Assembly (NCBI RefSeq): GCF_910591885.1
Contig: NC_063271.1
Location: 8,921,001 to 8,985,000 of the forward strand
DNA: 64,000 nucleotides
From: Bombus terrestris
Taxonomy: Eukaryota; Arthropoda; Insecta; Hymenoptera; Apidae
Reading direction: 5' to 3'
Part shown: piece by piece, positions 54,801-64,000 of the stretch
Position numbering within the stretch: the stretch's first letter is position 1
How the letters are laid out: each line of letters opens with the position of its first letter
Notes under the pieces: model-generated
Seen by the model: only the letters and a program-made list of their open reading frames with translations
What the model was told of the DNA's origin: nothing
Databases searched by the model: none
Position numbers and translations under genes: made by a program

Positions 54801-57800
54801 CTTCATTAACATAACCGAGCGTAGGTATTATTCGATTATGCATGTGTATTATCAGCATTATGATATCGAGCGCTATTATTTTCTCTTTTTCATGGTGAAA
54901 AGTGATACGAAAGTGTTAAAACGCGGAAAATTCCAGCAAACTGTTCCAATCGAAATCGTACGACCTTTATTGAAAGCCACTATTATCAATTGCAATCGAA
55001 TTGCAAAATAACAAAATTACTCCTTACTTTTGTATAAGTTCTTCGATTTTTTCTTACAAGCCGATCTCATTGCAATAAAATGAAATTTTCATAACATAAA
55101 TAAAATGAATAAATTCTAGTCCTTCGCATTAACCTGTTAAGGATCAAGTATGGAAATAATGCATGAAAGTTGCGCAAACGCATAATTATTGAAAAATGTC
55201 AAGTAATTTACATATTCTCTCATCAAGGTATAAAAGTCTATTGCTATAATAGATATCTTGCAGACGCTCGTTATGCAAATCAGAAACAAACAAAATATTT
55301 AAAATGTAAGAAAAAAAGTAACTATTATGGTCGTGTAAGTTTCTAAATTTCTTCAAAACTTCCTAAACTGTAAGATCTAGATGGAAAAAGAAAGAAATAT
55401 TTAAGTAACACTTTAATGAAATTTCCTTTTATAATAATAATATTAAAGAACAGAATTCAATAACATAGATGAACTAAAAACATTGGAGACGAGAAATATT
55501 TCAACAAGCGTTTCAACATTGCAACAACGTTAACGCAATGTTGGTCCTTTTTAGATTAGGTTAGCATATAAATGTGAATGGACCTCTTTCAGGTTCATTG
55601 ATTTCACTCTAGGAATTTCGGTTTCACCATATATTTAATTCTTCACAGAAATTCGTTTCAATTTCATTATTCCGTATGTCAGGATATGAGGAAGTTACTC
55701 GACCGGATTAACATCCTTCACATTTTGCACACAATACGCCTAAATTGCGGTGAGTCACTCGTCAAATACTCTCTATGCATCGTGTTCCGAGACGCCTGCT
55801 GTACTTTAAGATTTAATAGAAGCACATATGTGTACAGAGAACTTCGTATAGGGCAAGGTGTATATAACGGATACGCAAATATCACGGGTGCAGGAAGTGC
55901 GCGTGTGCTAGGGAAATTTCCAAGTTCACCAGCGCACCAGGCACCTCCATCGATCTGCTGGTACGCGGTGCTATTGCTACATTTACGGCATTCACTTTTA
56001 TTCGAGATTCAACGGATACAAGGTATTGACCCCTGAACTTGACCTATACCGAAGATATACCTGATCTTGAACAATTACAGAGACAGACCAATTCCCCTTT
56101 TAAAAAGATACCGAACGTTATAATATCCCTAGATGTTCGTGGTGTCGTTCATCCTATCGGAAATCACGCAATATTTTGAAATCTTTCATTTCCCCTACTA
56201 CGCTGTTCGCTCGCATCGATTAATTTCCTAGCCGAAAGTCGGCAACTATCAACTTCTTATTTAGAGAAATATTATAATACAAGTACAATACTTTTGTAAT
56301 AGTAATAATAATACTATTTAATGCTATTTGGAAGAAATATAACAGTCACATTTTAGCATTACATTTAGACGATTGGAATATGAAGGTTCGAAGAGAACAA
56401 AATGAAAGACGTAGGAAAAAGTACATAACGTAAGGGTAAATCCAAGCCTTTATCCATATACTTTACGAAAAACCATAGAAAATTTTTCAAGGTGGTAAAT
56501 TTATATAATTTTTATCAAAAAATTACAAATTATCTAGTATTGATGAGAAGACTCGAGATCCCTTATAATGCACAATGTTGTTACAGTGAGGCATTTTTCA
56601 AAGAAACCCCTAGCCAGGAGCGTTCAATAATCGTAGAGAAGGAAACAGTCGTACTTACTATTGCATTATCTTAATCCAAATAATGCGAGCGAGTCCAAAT
56701 GGCATCAAGGGGACACGGGGATTACGCGGTATGGCACTAGGTGTTGTCCAAAGTTTTATTCTGTTGTCGCGTAACAGAACGACAATGCGTTATGGAATAT
56801 TTATGTATTTGATACGTTAAAAAATATTCGCGTGTCAACGGCCTGCCGTAGCAATCGTTGAAGAATATAGAAGCGCACTACACCCGCCAAGCAAGCGGCA
56901 AGCCGAATAACTGACGCTAGCGCGAGGACTACAGAGTGTGTGTCCCACCCTTCCTTCTTTCTCTGCGCGCTCACTCGATCTAACTTGATCCTTCTCTATC
57001 ACCCGTTGCTTTCGCGTTCTCTCTTTCTCTTCTTTATATCGCCTTCTGTAACCTACCTCGTCGTGGTGATTCCAGCAGTGCACTACTAGCGCGCCGAACC
57101 TCGGTGCCGCAACGCGTGCCTGGAGCACACTTTGAGACCGCGCGCGCCTCCCAGCTGCCGTATCGACCCCTCCCCATTGGATGACACATCCTCCAATAAC
57201 GAACCTCCAAAAGGATTACGTCACTTTGGTATTATTGACGCCAACCATCCGGCAGCATCGCCAGTGCTGGATTCTTCAGGGTGTATCTTTTCCTCTAATG
57301 GGGGTTGCGAGAATTCTCAAGGGGTAGCCAGCTGCACGAAAACCTCTCCTCGTCCAATACTCGTACGAAATCTCTATCTTCGTTAAATAAAGGATATTTC
57401 ACTTCCACTTGCCGCGAATCTGAGTACCATGGTTTGTACCGTTTGTGCCGTTTACTAGGTTATCTTCCTTTTCGATTCACGAATTTTCTGTTGAATTTTC
57501 CGCTTTTATATTGCATATACAGAATATCCTAGGTTTTTCGTATGACTTTGTCAGTAAGTTTTATAGGTAATATAATATGTATAAGGATGTACCACTGGTA
57601 TCTGATAGGGATGAAACTTAGAATTAGCGAATACCATGAAGAGAAGGTGGATTTAAAATCATATTCCAGTTTCCTTTTTTAATAGTTCATACATTTTGGA
57701 AGTGTAAGTTGAATTTGTGTATACTATGAACATATGTATAATTAGGCAATTCTTTACAATTAGCAATTAAGTTATTAATTATAATATTAGCATCAGTATG

Positions 57801-60800
57801 TTATTTGACCAATGATGAAAGGAAATTAAATTTAACGAAACGCCGATACATATCTTCCGTGAGAATACAGTTTACAGCTACAAATATTCGTAGAATGTTT
57901 GAACTTTTTAATTTTATATATAATTTTACGTAGCTGAAATATTTTATAGAGAACCATTTAAGTTATTTGTTATGTTTTCCAATAACAAAATTTATCTTTT
58001 TTATACGAAAGCTGATGAAATTCACGAGAATGAATCAAATTTATGCTTGCATAGATACGTCACTGGAAGGCACCCCAACATTACTCCCTCTGTTGCATAT
58101 ATTTTTTTCCTCTATATGTATTCCCTTTATCCGAGGCTAAAGCAGTTAAAATAAGCCTTAATAACGGATCTATTCATTGATGCCTCTGCTATATCAAGTA
58201 TATTATTTATACTCAAGTATCCACGTAATTTCTATGTACGTAAATTTCATTCGATACAAGTATATACACAAAAAATTTGGGGAGAAAAATAAACGAACAG
58301 GTAGTGGAAATAGGTATTAATGAAGTTTCGTTGAATACGACTTGTTTACATAAAAATGGAAATAATTAATTTCAATTATTTACTAGCATAAATAATCAAT
58401 GTACTATACAGATATGTAATAAATAAAACTAAAGTGTATAACACTAGTACTACTTCGATTAAACTTCTTGATATCTACTTCTACTACTTGTCCATTTATT
58501 TTTGTCCTCGACTGTATATATGTTAGTAAGAATTACTTCAAACTATTCGGCTTGTTAACGTAAATTGATACAATATTTATATCCATACTAGTATTATAAT
58601 GAACTTTATAGACAGCCATTGATGTAGATACAAAGTTTATTCTTGTCTCAGATTGAAAATAATGCCAGCACCTTTTGGACATGTGTACTCGTCTTAATTG
58701 GTGATGGCGCGTATACGGTTTCCGTTCTCGTGGCGAATTTCGGCGTATGCGCGCCGATTTATGACTGGCAAAACGTTGAATACGGAGAATGTCGTCACCG
58801 ACTCGGAATTTAAATCCTGCGACAGTGTGACAACGTTAAGTAGGTGCTCTCAACCCCTTACTCTTTGCTGACTGGTTGACACGCCGACCAACAGGGTCTC
58901 TCATCTGTAAATTTTCTGCCGTTGCAAAATCAGTCGTTGAACTTACCTTTGCCTCTTGTGCGAATGCCAAGTACCGGAGTCGCGACGCTCGTCTGAAGCT
59001 TCTTTCCGTCAAAGCATTTCCTGGTTGTCTGAAAACATGCATTTCGCTATCTGCATCTTTCTAATCCGAACTAGTTGCTCTTCATCCCGTTCATGTTTCA
59101 AGAAGATTGCATTTTCTAAATTGTACAGTTGTTTCTCAATGATTACTAGTCTGTTAAGCGGGGAGATAAATTAATTCGTCAGATTTCCATTTTCTTAGAG
59201 ATAATATTTCTTTATTTATGATTCTAGTATATTTTATATTAATATAAATTATGTTATGTTACCTGCAATTTTTTTACTTTATTCATTTATGCATATATTT
59301 ATATCGAATTTTATTATTGAATTTTATTATTTATCAATATAGAATTCAAAGGTTTTGCTTAATATATATATATATATATCTTTCTTTATTATTTCTTTTT
59401 GCACTTGCCACCCTCTTGCATAATAATTTACGAACTATGTAATAATATTCGTGATTCAGTAAGTTACAAGATTATAGAACTTTTACTCACAATTTTACAA
59501 CTTGCATCAAATAGAATAATTTAATAACTTTTAATTTCTAAAATTTCATTTGTTTCGTTAATGCAAACTATAATGCAAGAAAATTTATTAGTATGAAACC
59601 TTGTAACTTATAACTTGTAACTGAGCAAAGATTATTAAGTTGATAATTCCAATAACTCAAAGAAAATGTGTTTGCAGCGTAGACCGTAGATAAAGCAATG
59701 TTCTAAATTTTAACAGCACAACGATAGAAGTAATCGATTGATTCTGAAAGTATTAATTTATCCTATACCTTTCGTCTTTGCTTCGATTGTAAATTAAACT
59801 ACGGATGTTTATACAAACTAATATTTTTATGAATATATTCAAAGAAACATAAACTACATAATAATTTGCTTCATCCTTCAAATATTATAAAGAATCTTTT
59901 ACTATAGATATTTTATATAATGTGTATACATTATGTACATTTAAATACTCTGTAAATAAATATCTGCAGTTTAGTCTAATGTGTGTGAATAAAATAAAAA
60001 TTAAAATATTTGCTAATTAATAATATCGCAAATATAAAGTATATTTTTTTGCAATTTACAACTGTACATACGTGGACCTCTTTCGTGTATTGTGTAGAAG
60101 TGTTTCTCAGAACGAATTAAACGAGTTCGAATTCGTCATTTGCGTGGTATACTCCGAAGAGGAGAATGAAAATTGACAAATGTAAAACGATGTAACTTAA
60201 TGATGCAGGATTGGAGGCTTTGGAAAAAGCTCTCTATTGCTGGGAGGATGCTCTTACGGCGTTCAGCTCTTCATTCAGTAATGGTACACTCGCATTACCG
60301 TCGGCAGCGGATGCGGCATTTACGCAAGATGTGCAAGAACTCCTTGATATGGGTTATCAAGTTCAGAGTCATGCAGAACTCCTTTTTATCGACCAGGTAA
60401 CCATATCTGTTCTGCTATCTGTACTGTATTTTCCTTTCCTTTTCATTACTCAAATAAATCTCACTTATCTCTGATGTTATTTTATCATTGAAAATGGAAA
60501 AATGGCTGTCTATTACAGGATATTTTATAGATATCTAATTATACTCATTCTACAGTATCCTATAAAAATTATTTTAAGTATTATTGATGCAATTTTGCTG
60601 GTAGCTCTGGAAAGTCCTGTAATTTATTTTGTTGTTGAAAATAAAATACGTTTATTATAAAATATTTTGGAAATGTTTAATTATAAGTATTCTCATTTTA
60701 GAATATGTTATTAAAGATTATTTTAGAAATTGTTAAGACAGGTTTACCGATGACACTGAAAATTTTATACTTCTGAAATCTTTTCTATGTCACTCTATAC

Positions 60801-62475
60801 CATTCCATTCTACTGCACTCATCAATTGCTTTTTCGCCGTGTAAAAAAATGCAAGAATTAATCCAATTTAAATGATAACTGACTAGAGTAATTAGTGCAA
60901 TGAGTTACTTGACCTAACAACAAGCAAAGAAGAATTATTGCATAGGAAGTTCACGGCATCGCTACTGCGTTCATTCAAATCTAAGCATATAAAATGATCT
61001 TACAATTATATTAACTACATTTTAATTGATAATCTTATCAATAATTGAATTCTAATGTCGCGTACAATATAAAAATAAATTATAGCTTGGCAAAGTAATA
61101 AGTTTACATTTTTACAGCATTCGGTATTGTTCCGGAATGAAGATGAGGAAAGTATAGATAGTCACAAACCTTCGAACATAGGTAGTAGGATATCCGGTAA
61201 GGATAAAGCAGATGCTGCGTCTTCTCCAGAATCTTTTGAATCTGCACGTGATGGGGTAAATTTAGATCTTATTTTTTTACTTGCATATCATATTATTTTA
61301 TTCTATATTTTTACATAGATATTAAATTATTTCTTTTTTTTACTTAAATATACATATAATATTAATATAGGTAGCAGATTTACGGGAATTTGAAGAATTC
61401 TCCGAATTTTTCCCGCACTTTGAAAAACAAAAATTATATCACGCTGCACTCAAACAACACGAAGACAAAAGCATTTTATGCAGGTAAATTTTTTTTAATT
61501 TTTACGATATATTTAAAAACGTAGAAATTTATATGCTTTATATAAATTTATTATAATTTATATTTTTATTATAGACGGTTGCATACCGAGTTAGTAAAGT
61601 GTGGCTCGGACGTAGAATATTTAGCAAAGGTACATTGCTTGCGACAAGCGTATACAAAATTGTTCACTATATCTTCTGCCACAGAATGGATTGCGGACAT
61701 AGGCAGACAAGTCATTAGTGATTTGATCATGTATGCAGACAGGGTATACACAACATACATCATTTTCTTCTACTTGAAAAAGATATAAATATGTACATCT
61801 TAAAATAGCTTAAATTGGTTTTTAATAAATGATTTTTTATTTTCTATATTAGGATCCCAAAGATTATCTAATACATTACGAACGAATGTTAGAATTTTTA
61901 CAAGAACCAACCAACCATAGTATGATGGAGGAGGAATTAACCGGAAGAGGCGTTAAATGTATAAATTTCTACGATGTTCTGATTGACTTTATTTTATTAG
62001 ATGCTTTCGAAGAAGTTGAAAAACCGCCTTCATCAATTAAAGCTATTTTACAAAACAGATGGATATCCGCTAGTTTTCGTGAAACTGTAAGTACTTAAAA
62101 TAGTAAATGTTTTTTTAGTTTAATTTCTTATTAATGTCTATTAATTTTATATTCAAGGCTATTGGAACTGCAGTTTGGTCAGTTCTTATGGGTAAAAGAC
62201 AAATGCTGAAGTATGATAAAGGATTTCTGGCCCATTTTTACTCGATTTCTGAACAAATTTCTCCAGTGCTTGTGTGGGGTTTCCTAGGCCCAGAAGGAAG
62301 TTTACGTTCTACCTGCCACTATTTCAGAGATCAAGTAATAGAATTCCTTGTAGATATATTTAATTTCTTTAAAGTAAGATATACTACTGTCGATAACCTC
62401 GCTGAAGATATACTCAGGGAAATGAAACTAAGAGTCGAAAATATAAATCAAAGACTTTCTCTAGAAGGTTGTTAA
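21757..62475 (+). CDS. Miga: Mitoguardin (mitochondrial outer-membrane regulator of lipid and fusion)
   Basis: Firm coding exons are 22058-22208, 22334-22477, 60209-60396, 61118-61255, 61371-61483, 61575-61743, 61853-62086 and 62158-62475, together 484 residues, all GT-AG and in phase. A first exon is suggested at 21757 (MSIFNAHEFLGALCKRY, then SLPSINLSRTQK), but its best donor at 21871 leaves one base that does not fit the next exon, so the N-terminus is uncertain. Exon 22058 encodes a membrane segment (IFIICLTGGSLLLGGLAQFL) followed by an Arg-rich stop-transfer (KRRRRRP), the outer-membrane anchor. Later parts match the FAM73/MIGA family: LEALEKALYCWEDAL, LLDMGYQVQSHAELLFIDQ, HSVLFRNEDEES, KLYHAALKQH, CINFYDVLIDFILLDAFEE, NRWISASFRETAIGTAVWS and the C-terminal LVWGFLGPEG. 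The family promotes mitochondrial fusion through MitoPLD and acts in ER-mitochondria lipid transfer. The third intron is 37.7 kb and contains a gene on the opposite strand. Confidence 0.93.
22478..25207. other. Intron sequence downstream of the nested gene
   Basis: No coding sequence is supported. It contains poly-T runs near 25041-25100 and a long (TA)n microsatellite at about 24807-24858. It should hold the 3' UTR and polyadenylation site of the nested minus-strand gene near 25.0-25.2 kb. Confidence 0.5.
24807..24858. repeat. (TA)n microsatellite
   Basis: Long alternating TA tract with one short interruption, directly visible. Confidence 0.85.
25208..30390 (-). CDS. uzip: Secreted GPI-anchored adhesion protein, Unzipped-like
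   Basis: Coding exons in transcript order are 30390-30192, 28569-28196, 26704-26370 and 25718-25208, all GT-AG and in phase, giving 472 residues (Drosophila Unzipped is of similar size). Residues 1-22 form a signal peptide (MSWQRVCLAVGLFGVLLLLT). The next part (VHILSKYQQLVTSTALNWLP, IVIGGFAIEESEG, PLYVCRVLHTAVWVAGTQKG) resembles the DM9-like N-terminal region of Unzipped. The middle has many Asn-glycosylation sequons (NRTS, NATI twice, NGTA, NNTD, NVSL, NYTS, NYSL, NVSN). A Thr/Pro mucin-like stretch (VPTTTIPPTTEPSTTATP) follows, and the C-terminus is hydrophobic (LNVGLPLLISLLTVV) after small residues, as for GPI attachment. In Drosophila the protein mediates homophilic adhesion in the nervous system and glia. 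The family name is from memory of these features; secretion and anchoring are clearer than the orthology. It lies wholly inside the Mitoguardin intron, on the other strand. Confidence 0.78.
27284..27304. repeat. TTAACCCC-type terminus (possible element end)
   Basis: The sequence TTAACCCCTTCGTGCATAAC lies inside intron 2 of the nested gene and resembles the TTAACCC ends of piggyBac-type elements. No matching opposite end was found, so this is only a candidate remnant. Confidence 0.25.
30391..31439. other. Upstream flank of the nested gene
   Basis: This should contain the proximal 5' UTR or first intron of the Unzipped-like gene. No motif is assigned with confidence and no other coding sequence was seen. 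Confidence 0.4.
31440..31700. promoter_or_regulatory. GC-richer island upstream of the nested gene (candidate promoter or enhancer)
   Basis: A block with many CpG dinucleotides (for example around 31545-31600) stands out from very AT-rich intron sequence. It lies about 1.1 kb upstream of the Unzipped-like start codon, in the position of a promoter or 5' exon for that minus-strand gene. The overlapping + strand reading frames have no recognisable similarity. Confidence 0.3.
31946..31972. repeat. (TA)n microsatellite
   Basis: Alternating TA run, directly visible. Confidence 0.85.
31973..38500. other. Mitoguardin intron, no coding sequence supported
   Basis: Mostly AT-rich DNA. A GC-richer block at about 35020-35300 carries overlapping open frames on both strands without recognisable domains, and a smaller one lies at about 37560-37760. 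These may be cis-regulatory or exapted DNA. A short direct repeat (CTACGGTACAAA) occurs near 32258-32285. Confidence 0.4.
38501..40170. other. Mitoguardin intron with two GC-richer islands
   Basis: Islands at about 38640-38815 and 39880-40145 are GC-richer and CpG-containing compared with their surroundings. Open frames within them lack recognisable similarity. Candidate regulatory sequence. Confidence 0.3.
40236..40248 (+). repeat. Homopolymer run of 13 G
   Basis: Thirteen consecutive G bases, unusual in this AT-rich region; length may be affected by sequencing error. Confidence 0.85.
40249..47100. other. Mitoguardin intron, no coding sequence supported
   Basis: AT-rich DNA with scattered GC-richer patches, notably at about 43970-44200 and 45170-45620. 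The longest open frames (for example 171 codons at 45043-45558, minus) show low-complexity composition and an overlapping antisense frame, so they are not accepted as genes. A 21-base A tract is at 42641-42661. Confidence 0.4.
42641..42661. repeat. Poly(A) tract of 21 bases
   Basis: Directly visible homopolymer. It could be the tail of a retroposed sequence but no upstream parent sequence was recognised. Confidence 0.85.
47106..47555. mobile_element. 450-bp inverted-repeat element with CAGGGTGTCT ends
   Basis: The left end CAGGGTGTCTAATA and the complement of the right end, CAGGGTGTCTCAATA, form terminal inverted repeats of about 14 bases. There is no transposase and no clear target duplication. 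The interior is related to the fragment at 11167-11370. Elements with CAGGGTGTC termini are widespread in insect genomes; assignment to a superfamily is not made here. Confidence 0.65.
47690..47960. promoter_or_regulatory. GC-richer intronic island (candidate cis-regulatory sequence)
   Basis: This block, rich in mixed-composition sequence (for example around 47775-47870), is unlike the surrounding AT-rich intron and has no long open frame. It would be a candidate enhancer for the nested gene or for Mitoguardin. This rests on composition only. Confidence 0.25.
50815..51105. repeat. Diverged tandem duplication (two units of about 200 bases)
   Basis: The stretch TTCAAATTAAATTTCACAATC followed by CGAAAATTCAGTAATTTCC, near 50828-50935, recurs in diverged form as TTCAAATCAAATCTCGTAAC and CAAAAAATTCAATAATTTC at about 51020-51095. 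Both are followed by ATTCATTAA- or TTTATTAA-like sequence. Confidence 0.4.
55129..55564. mobile_element. Degenerate TTAACC-ended element (about 436 bp)
   Basis: The left end TTAACCTGTTAAGGATCAAG is answered at 55540-55564 by a sequence whose complement reads CTAACCTAATCTAAAAAGGACCAAC. Allowing small gaps the two ends are inverted copies. The left end is closely like other termini at 51800 (AACCCATTAAGGACCAAG), 48009 and 52732. No coding capacity. Confidence 0.4.
56840..57200. promoter_or_regulatory. GC-rich CpG-containing island, candidate promoter or distal 5' exon
   Basis: This is the most GC-rich stretch of the large intron, with many CpG and CGCGCG motifs and a long pyrimidine-rich tract on the + strand (56945-57045). 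On the minus strand there is an initiator-like TCAGTT near 56905 and a good donor (GACGAG|GTAGGT) near 57055. It could be the distal promoter and 5' non-coding exon of the nested minus-strand gene, or an alternative start for Mitoguardin. A 97-codon minus-strand frame across it is basic and low-complexity and is not accepted as a protein. Confidence 0.35.
57387..60208. other. 3' end of the Mitoguardin intron
   Basis: AT-rich except for a GC-richer patch at about 58690-59060. A (TA)n run is at about 59361-59380. Nothing coding is supported before the acceptor at 60207-60208. Confidence 0.45.
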
Positions 62476-62835
62476 TCATGCATCATAAACATAAGCACTA
62501 TATAGCAGTGTCAAATATATATGAAGTGTTCCAACAATCTTTACCCTTTTGTACTTGTTGCAAGTTGCCTGTCCATATTTATGCACATCAGTGCAACTAT
62601 TGTATGAGTTTTATGAAAGCTGATATTATGAGTAAAAGATAATTGAATTTATAATGTAATAATATTTCTTCAATCTCTTTCACATTTACATTATTTTGTA
62701 TATTTCAATTCAAAACACACATGAATGAAGGAATGATTCTTTATATAATTTTATTTCTTGTAATATGTATATTGTATAGATTATGTGTAGATATTAATCT
62801 CAATACGCTTTTAGTACAAGAATTTAGAACAAGAT

Positions 62836-63856
62836 GTTTAACCCTTTTAGTTCCGACCGAAAGAATTGTATCTAAGCGAAAAGTACCAAATCAATTTGAT
62901 GTAATTTGTAGTTTGAGAAAAAGATCATAAAAAGGAAAGTAAGAATGATATTTACAAAATTCAAAACGGAACATATTAGGAAATAAAAGGAGAATAAATT
63001 AATGCCAATTGTATTTCAATATTTGTTGAAAATCATACAAATAATACTTATTCAAAATCAATAGGAAAAGTAGAAAAATCAGTTTCTTTTTTTGTAAACA
63101 GTATTTGCAAATAAGAAGAATCATCGGTTGGTCGTAGTTTGATGTAGAACACGTAATATAAAGCATCAATACTGCATTCTTAATTATTTGTAACAAAATT
63201 TCTAACATCAAAACACAAAGCTAAATGATAATCCCATGATGCATAGGAGGATTACTTGCTCCAAAACAAGTGAGCTAGTATAACATCACTAAAATAACAT
63301 TCTAATATTATTATAAACATTTATAGTTATCCGGCTATTGAAAATGTGTGATATTTACTTACTATTACTCATACAAATATTTTACTTAGCATTGGTGGTT
63401 ACTAATGTATACATCGTGTAATCCTTTATTGCATATATTACAAATTGTGCGTGATCTTCGCATAGGCCCACAAAAAATTTTGTTGTTGCTCTGTTGATGC
63501 AAGATTATTTTGTGAAACATAAGGAGATATTCTGTTCGAAACAGTGTTATTTAAAATTTATGACGGTCTCAAGCAAATCTCCCATATCGGATTTTTATTT
63601 TGTGGCACTAGCGTACACAGTCTTGGTATCAACCATCGCGGAATATAACAAAAAGTTAATCCCATAAACAATTTTTTCGATTTGTAGAACTTCTGTTTGT
63701 AGAACTCCGATTTGTAGTGCTTCTGCAGAAAAATTCAACCATTTATAACGTTTTATAAATTTATTTTGAGATAAAATCCTCTCGCGATGCGATTAGTAAG
63801 GCACCATCGCACACACAACGATATATCATTGTTCGGTACTAAAAGGGCTAAATATA
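62836..63856. mobile_element. Possible 1-kb element with AGCCCTTTTAGT-type inverted ends
   Basis: The left sequence TTTAACCCTTTTAGTTCCGACC (62836-62857) is answered at about 63832-63856 by a complement reading TTTAGCCCTTTTAGTACCGAAC. The two match at about 18 of 22 positions. The left end has a TTAA; the right flank is TAAA, so the target duplication is not perfect. No transposase was seen inside. If real, it overlaps the Mitoguardin 3' UTR. Confidence 0.35.
62982..62998 (+). terminator. Candidate polyadenylation signals of Mitoguardin
   Basis: Two AATAAA hexamers, six bases apart, in a plausible position downstream of the stop codon at 62475. Confidence 0.5.
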
Positions 63857-64000
63857 ATTATTTTATTATAAAAATGAGTTTTAATATATTGCTATTATTT
63901 CAATGTTATGAAATTGTTTATATACTACAAAATAGTTATAATGATATAATGACAAACTATTTGTAGCATTTAAAAGTAGTATGATGAAGATGTTCCAATT

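Larger units (their letters stand above)
47961..56800. other. Mitoguardin intron with degenerate repeat remnants
   Basis: No gene is supported. Several TTAACC-type termini are seen at 48009, 51800, 52732 and 55129, a diverged duplication lies at about 50800-51120, and repeated ATAGTAAATT-like units lie at about 54350-54620. GC-richer patches at about 50270-50630 and 53200-53470 have no recognisable coding content. Confidence 0.4.
22478..60208 (+). other. 37.7-kb intron of Mitoguardin
   Basis: The donor reads CTTG|GTAAGT and the acceptor TGATGCAG|GA; joining them gives the in-frame junction YGVLG-LEALEK, continuous with the conserved family sequence on both sides. All other introns of this gene in the window are below about 730 bases. 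The intron hosts the Unzipped-like gene on the minus strand and several repeat remnants. Confidence 0.85.
62476..64000. other. 3' UTR and downstream flank of Mitoguardin
   Basis: Two AATAAA signals (62982-62987 and 62993-62998) lie about 500 bases after the stop and probably end the transcript. The short frames here resemble translated AT-rich DNA. A pair of inverted ends at about 62836-62860 and 63832-63856 suggests an old inserted element. Confidence 0.5.

Noticed and set aside
56835..57128. 97-codon minus-strand frame in the CpG-rich block
   Set aside because: Arg/Lys/Glu-rich low-complexity reading with an overlapping frame just beyond on the other strand; better explained as promoter or untranslated sequence.
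1..64000. CRISPR arrays, bacterial operons, tRNA or rRNA genes
   Set aside because: No regularly spaced repeats, no ribosomal-RNA-like blocks and no tRNA cloverleaf recognised by eye. A tRNAscan and microRNA search would be needed to exclude small RNA genes.

Overview
The window is insect nuclear DNA, most likely from a bee or another hymenopteran. It is very AT-rich with GC-richer exons, has many small GT-AG introns, insect-like gene order, and small inverted-terminal-repeat elements inserted at TTAA or TA-rich sites. No bacterial, viral or CRISPR features are seen. Gene models were built by hand: splice sites and codon phase were checked at every junction, and proteins were recognised from memory of the families, not by database search.

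Left part (1-21.2 kb), dense genes: a 3'-terminal exon of an unrecognised gene (about 1 kb, +); Sorting nexin-3 (3315-4830, +); an uncharacterised acidic protein with a C-terminal SRI-like (RNA polymerase II tail-binding) domain (6414-8342, -); Cyclin-Q, the CDK10 partner (9266-10352, -); alpha-methylacyl-CoA racemase ending in the peroxisomal signal SKL (11657-13137, +); the PP2A activator PTPA (15104-16672, -); and SMARCAL1/HARP annealing helicase (18233-21187, +). PTPA and SMARCAL1 are divergent and share a 1.5-kb upstream region that holds two copies of one small inverted-repeat element. A 148-bp palindromic-ended element flanked by TTAA sits exactly on the stop codon of the racemase gene.

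Right part (21.7-62.5 kb): one large gene on the + strand, Mitoguardin (Miga), with its membrane-anchor exons at 22.1-22.5 kb and the rest at 60.2-62.5 kb, separated by a 37.7-kb intron. Nested inside that intron on the opposite strand is a four-exon gene for a secreted, GPI-anchored adhesion protein resembling Drosophila Unzipped (25208-30390). The rest of the intron (30.4-60.2 kb) shows no convincing coding sequence. It holds several GC-richer islands (candidate enhancers, promoters or 5' exons), simple repeats and degenerate remnants of TTAACC-ended elements.

The encoded functions are housekeeping ones: endosome sorting (Snx3), transcription and cell-cycle kinases (SRI protein, Cyclin-Q), peroxisomal branched-lipid oxidation (racemase), phosphatase assembly (PTPA), replication-fork repair (SMARCAL1), mitochondrial lipid/fusion control (Miga) and neural cell adhesion (Unzipped-like). 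They do not form a pathway. The most interesting points are the undescribed SRI-like protein, the nested Unzipped-in-Miga arrangement, the element at the racemase stop codon, and the several families of short inverted-repeat elements.
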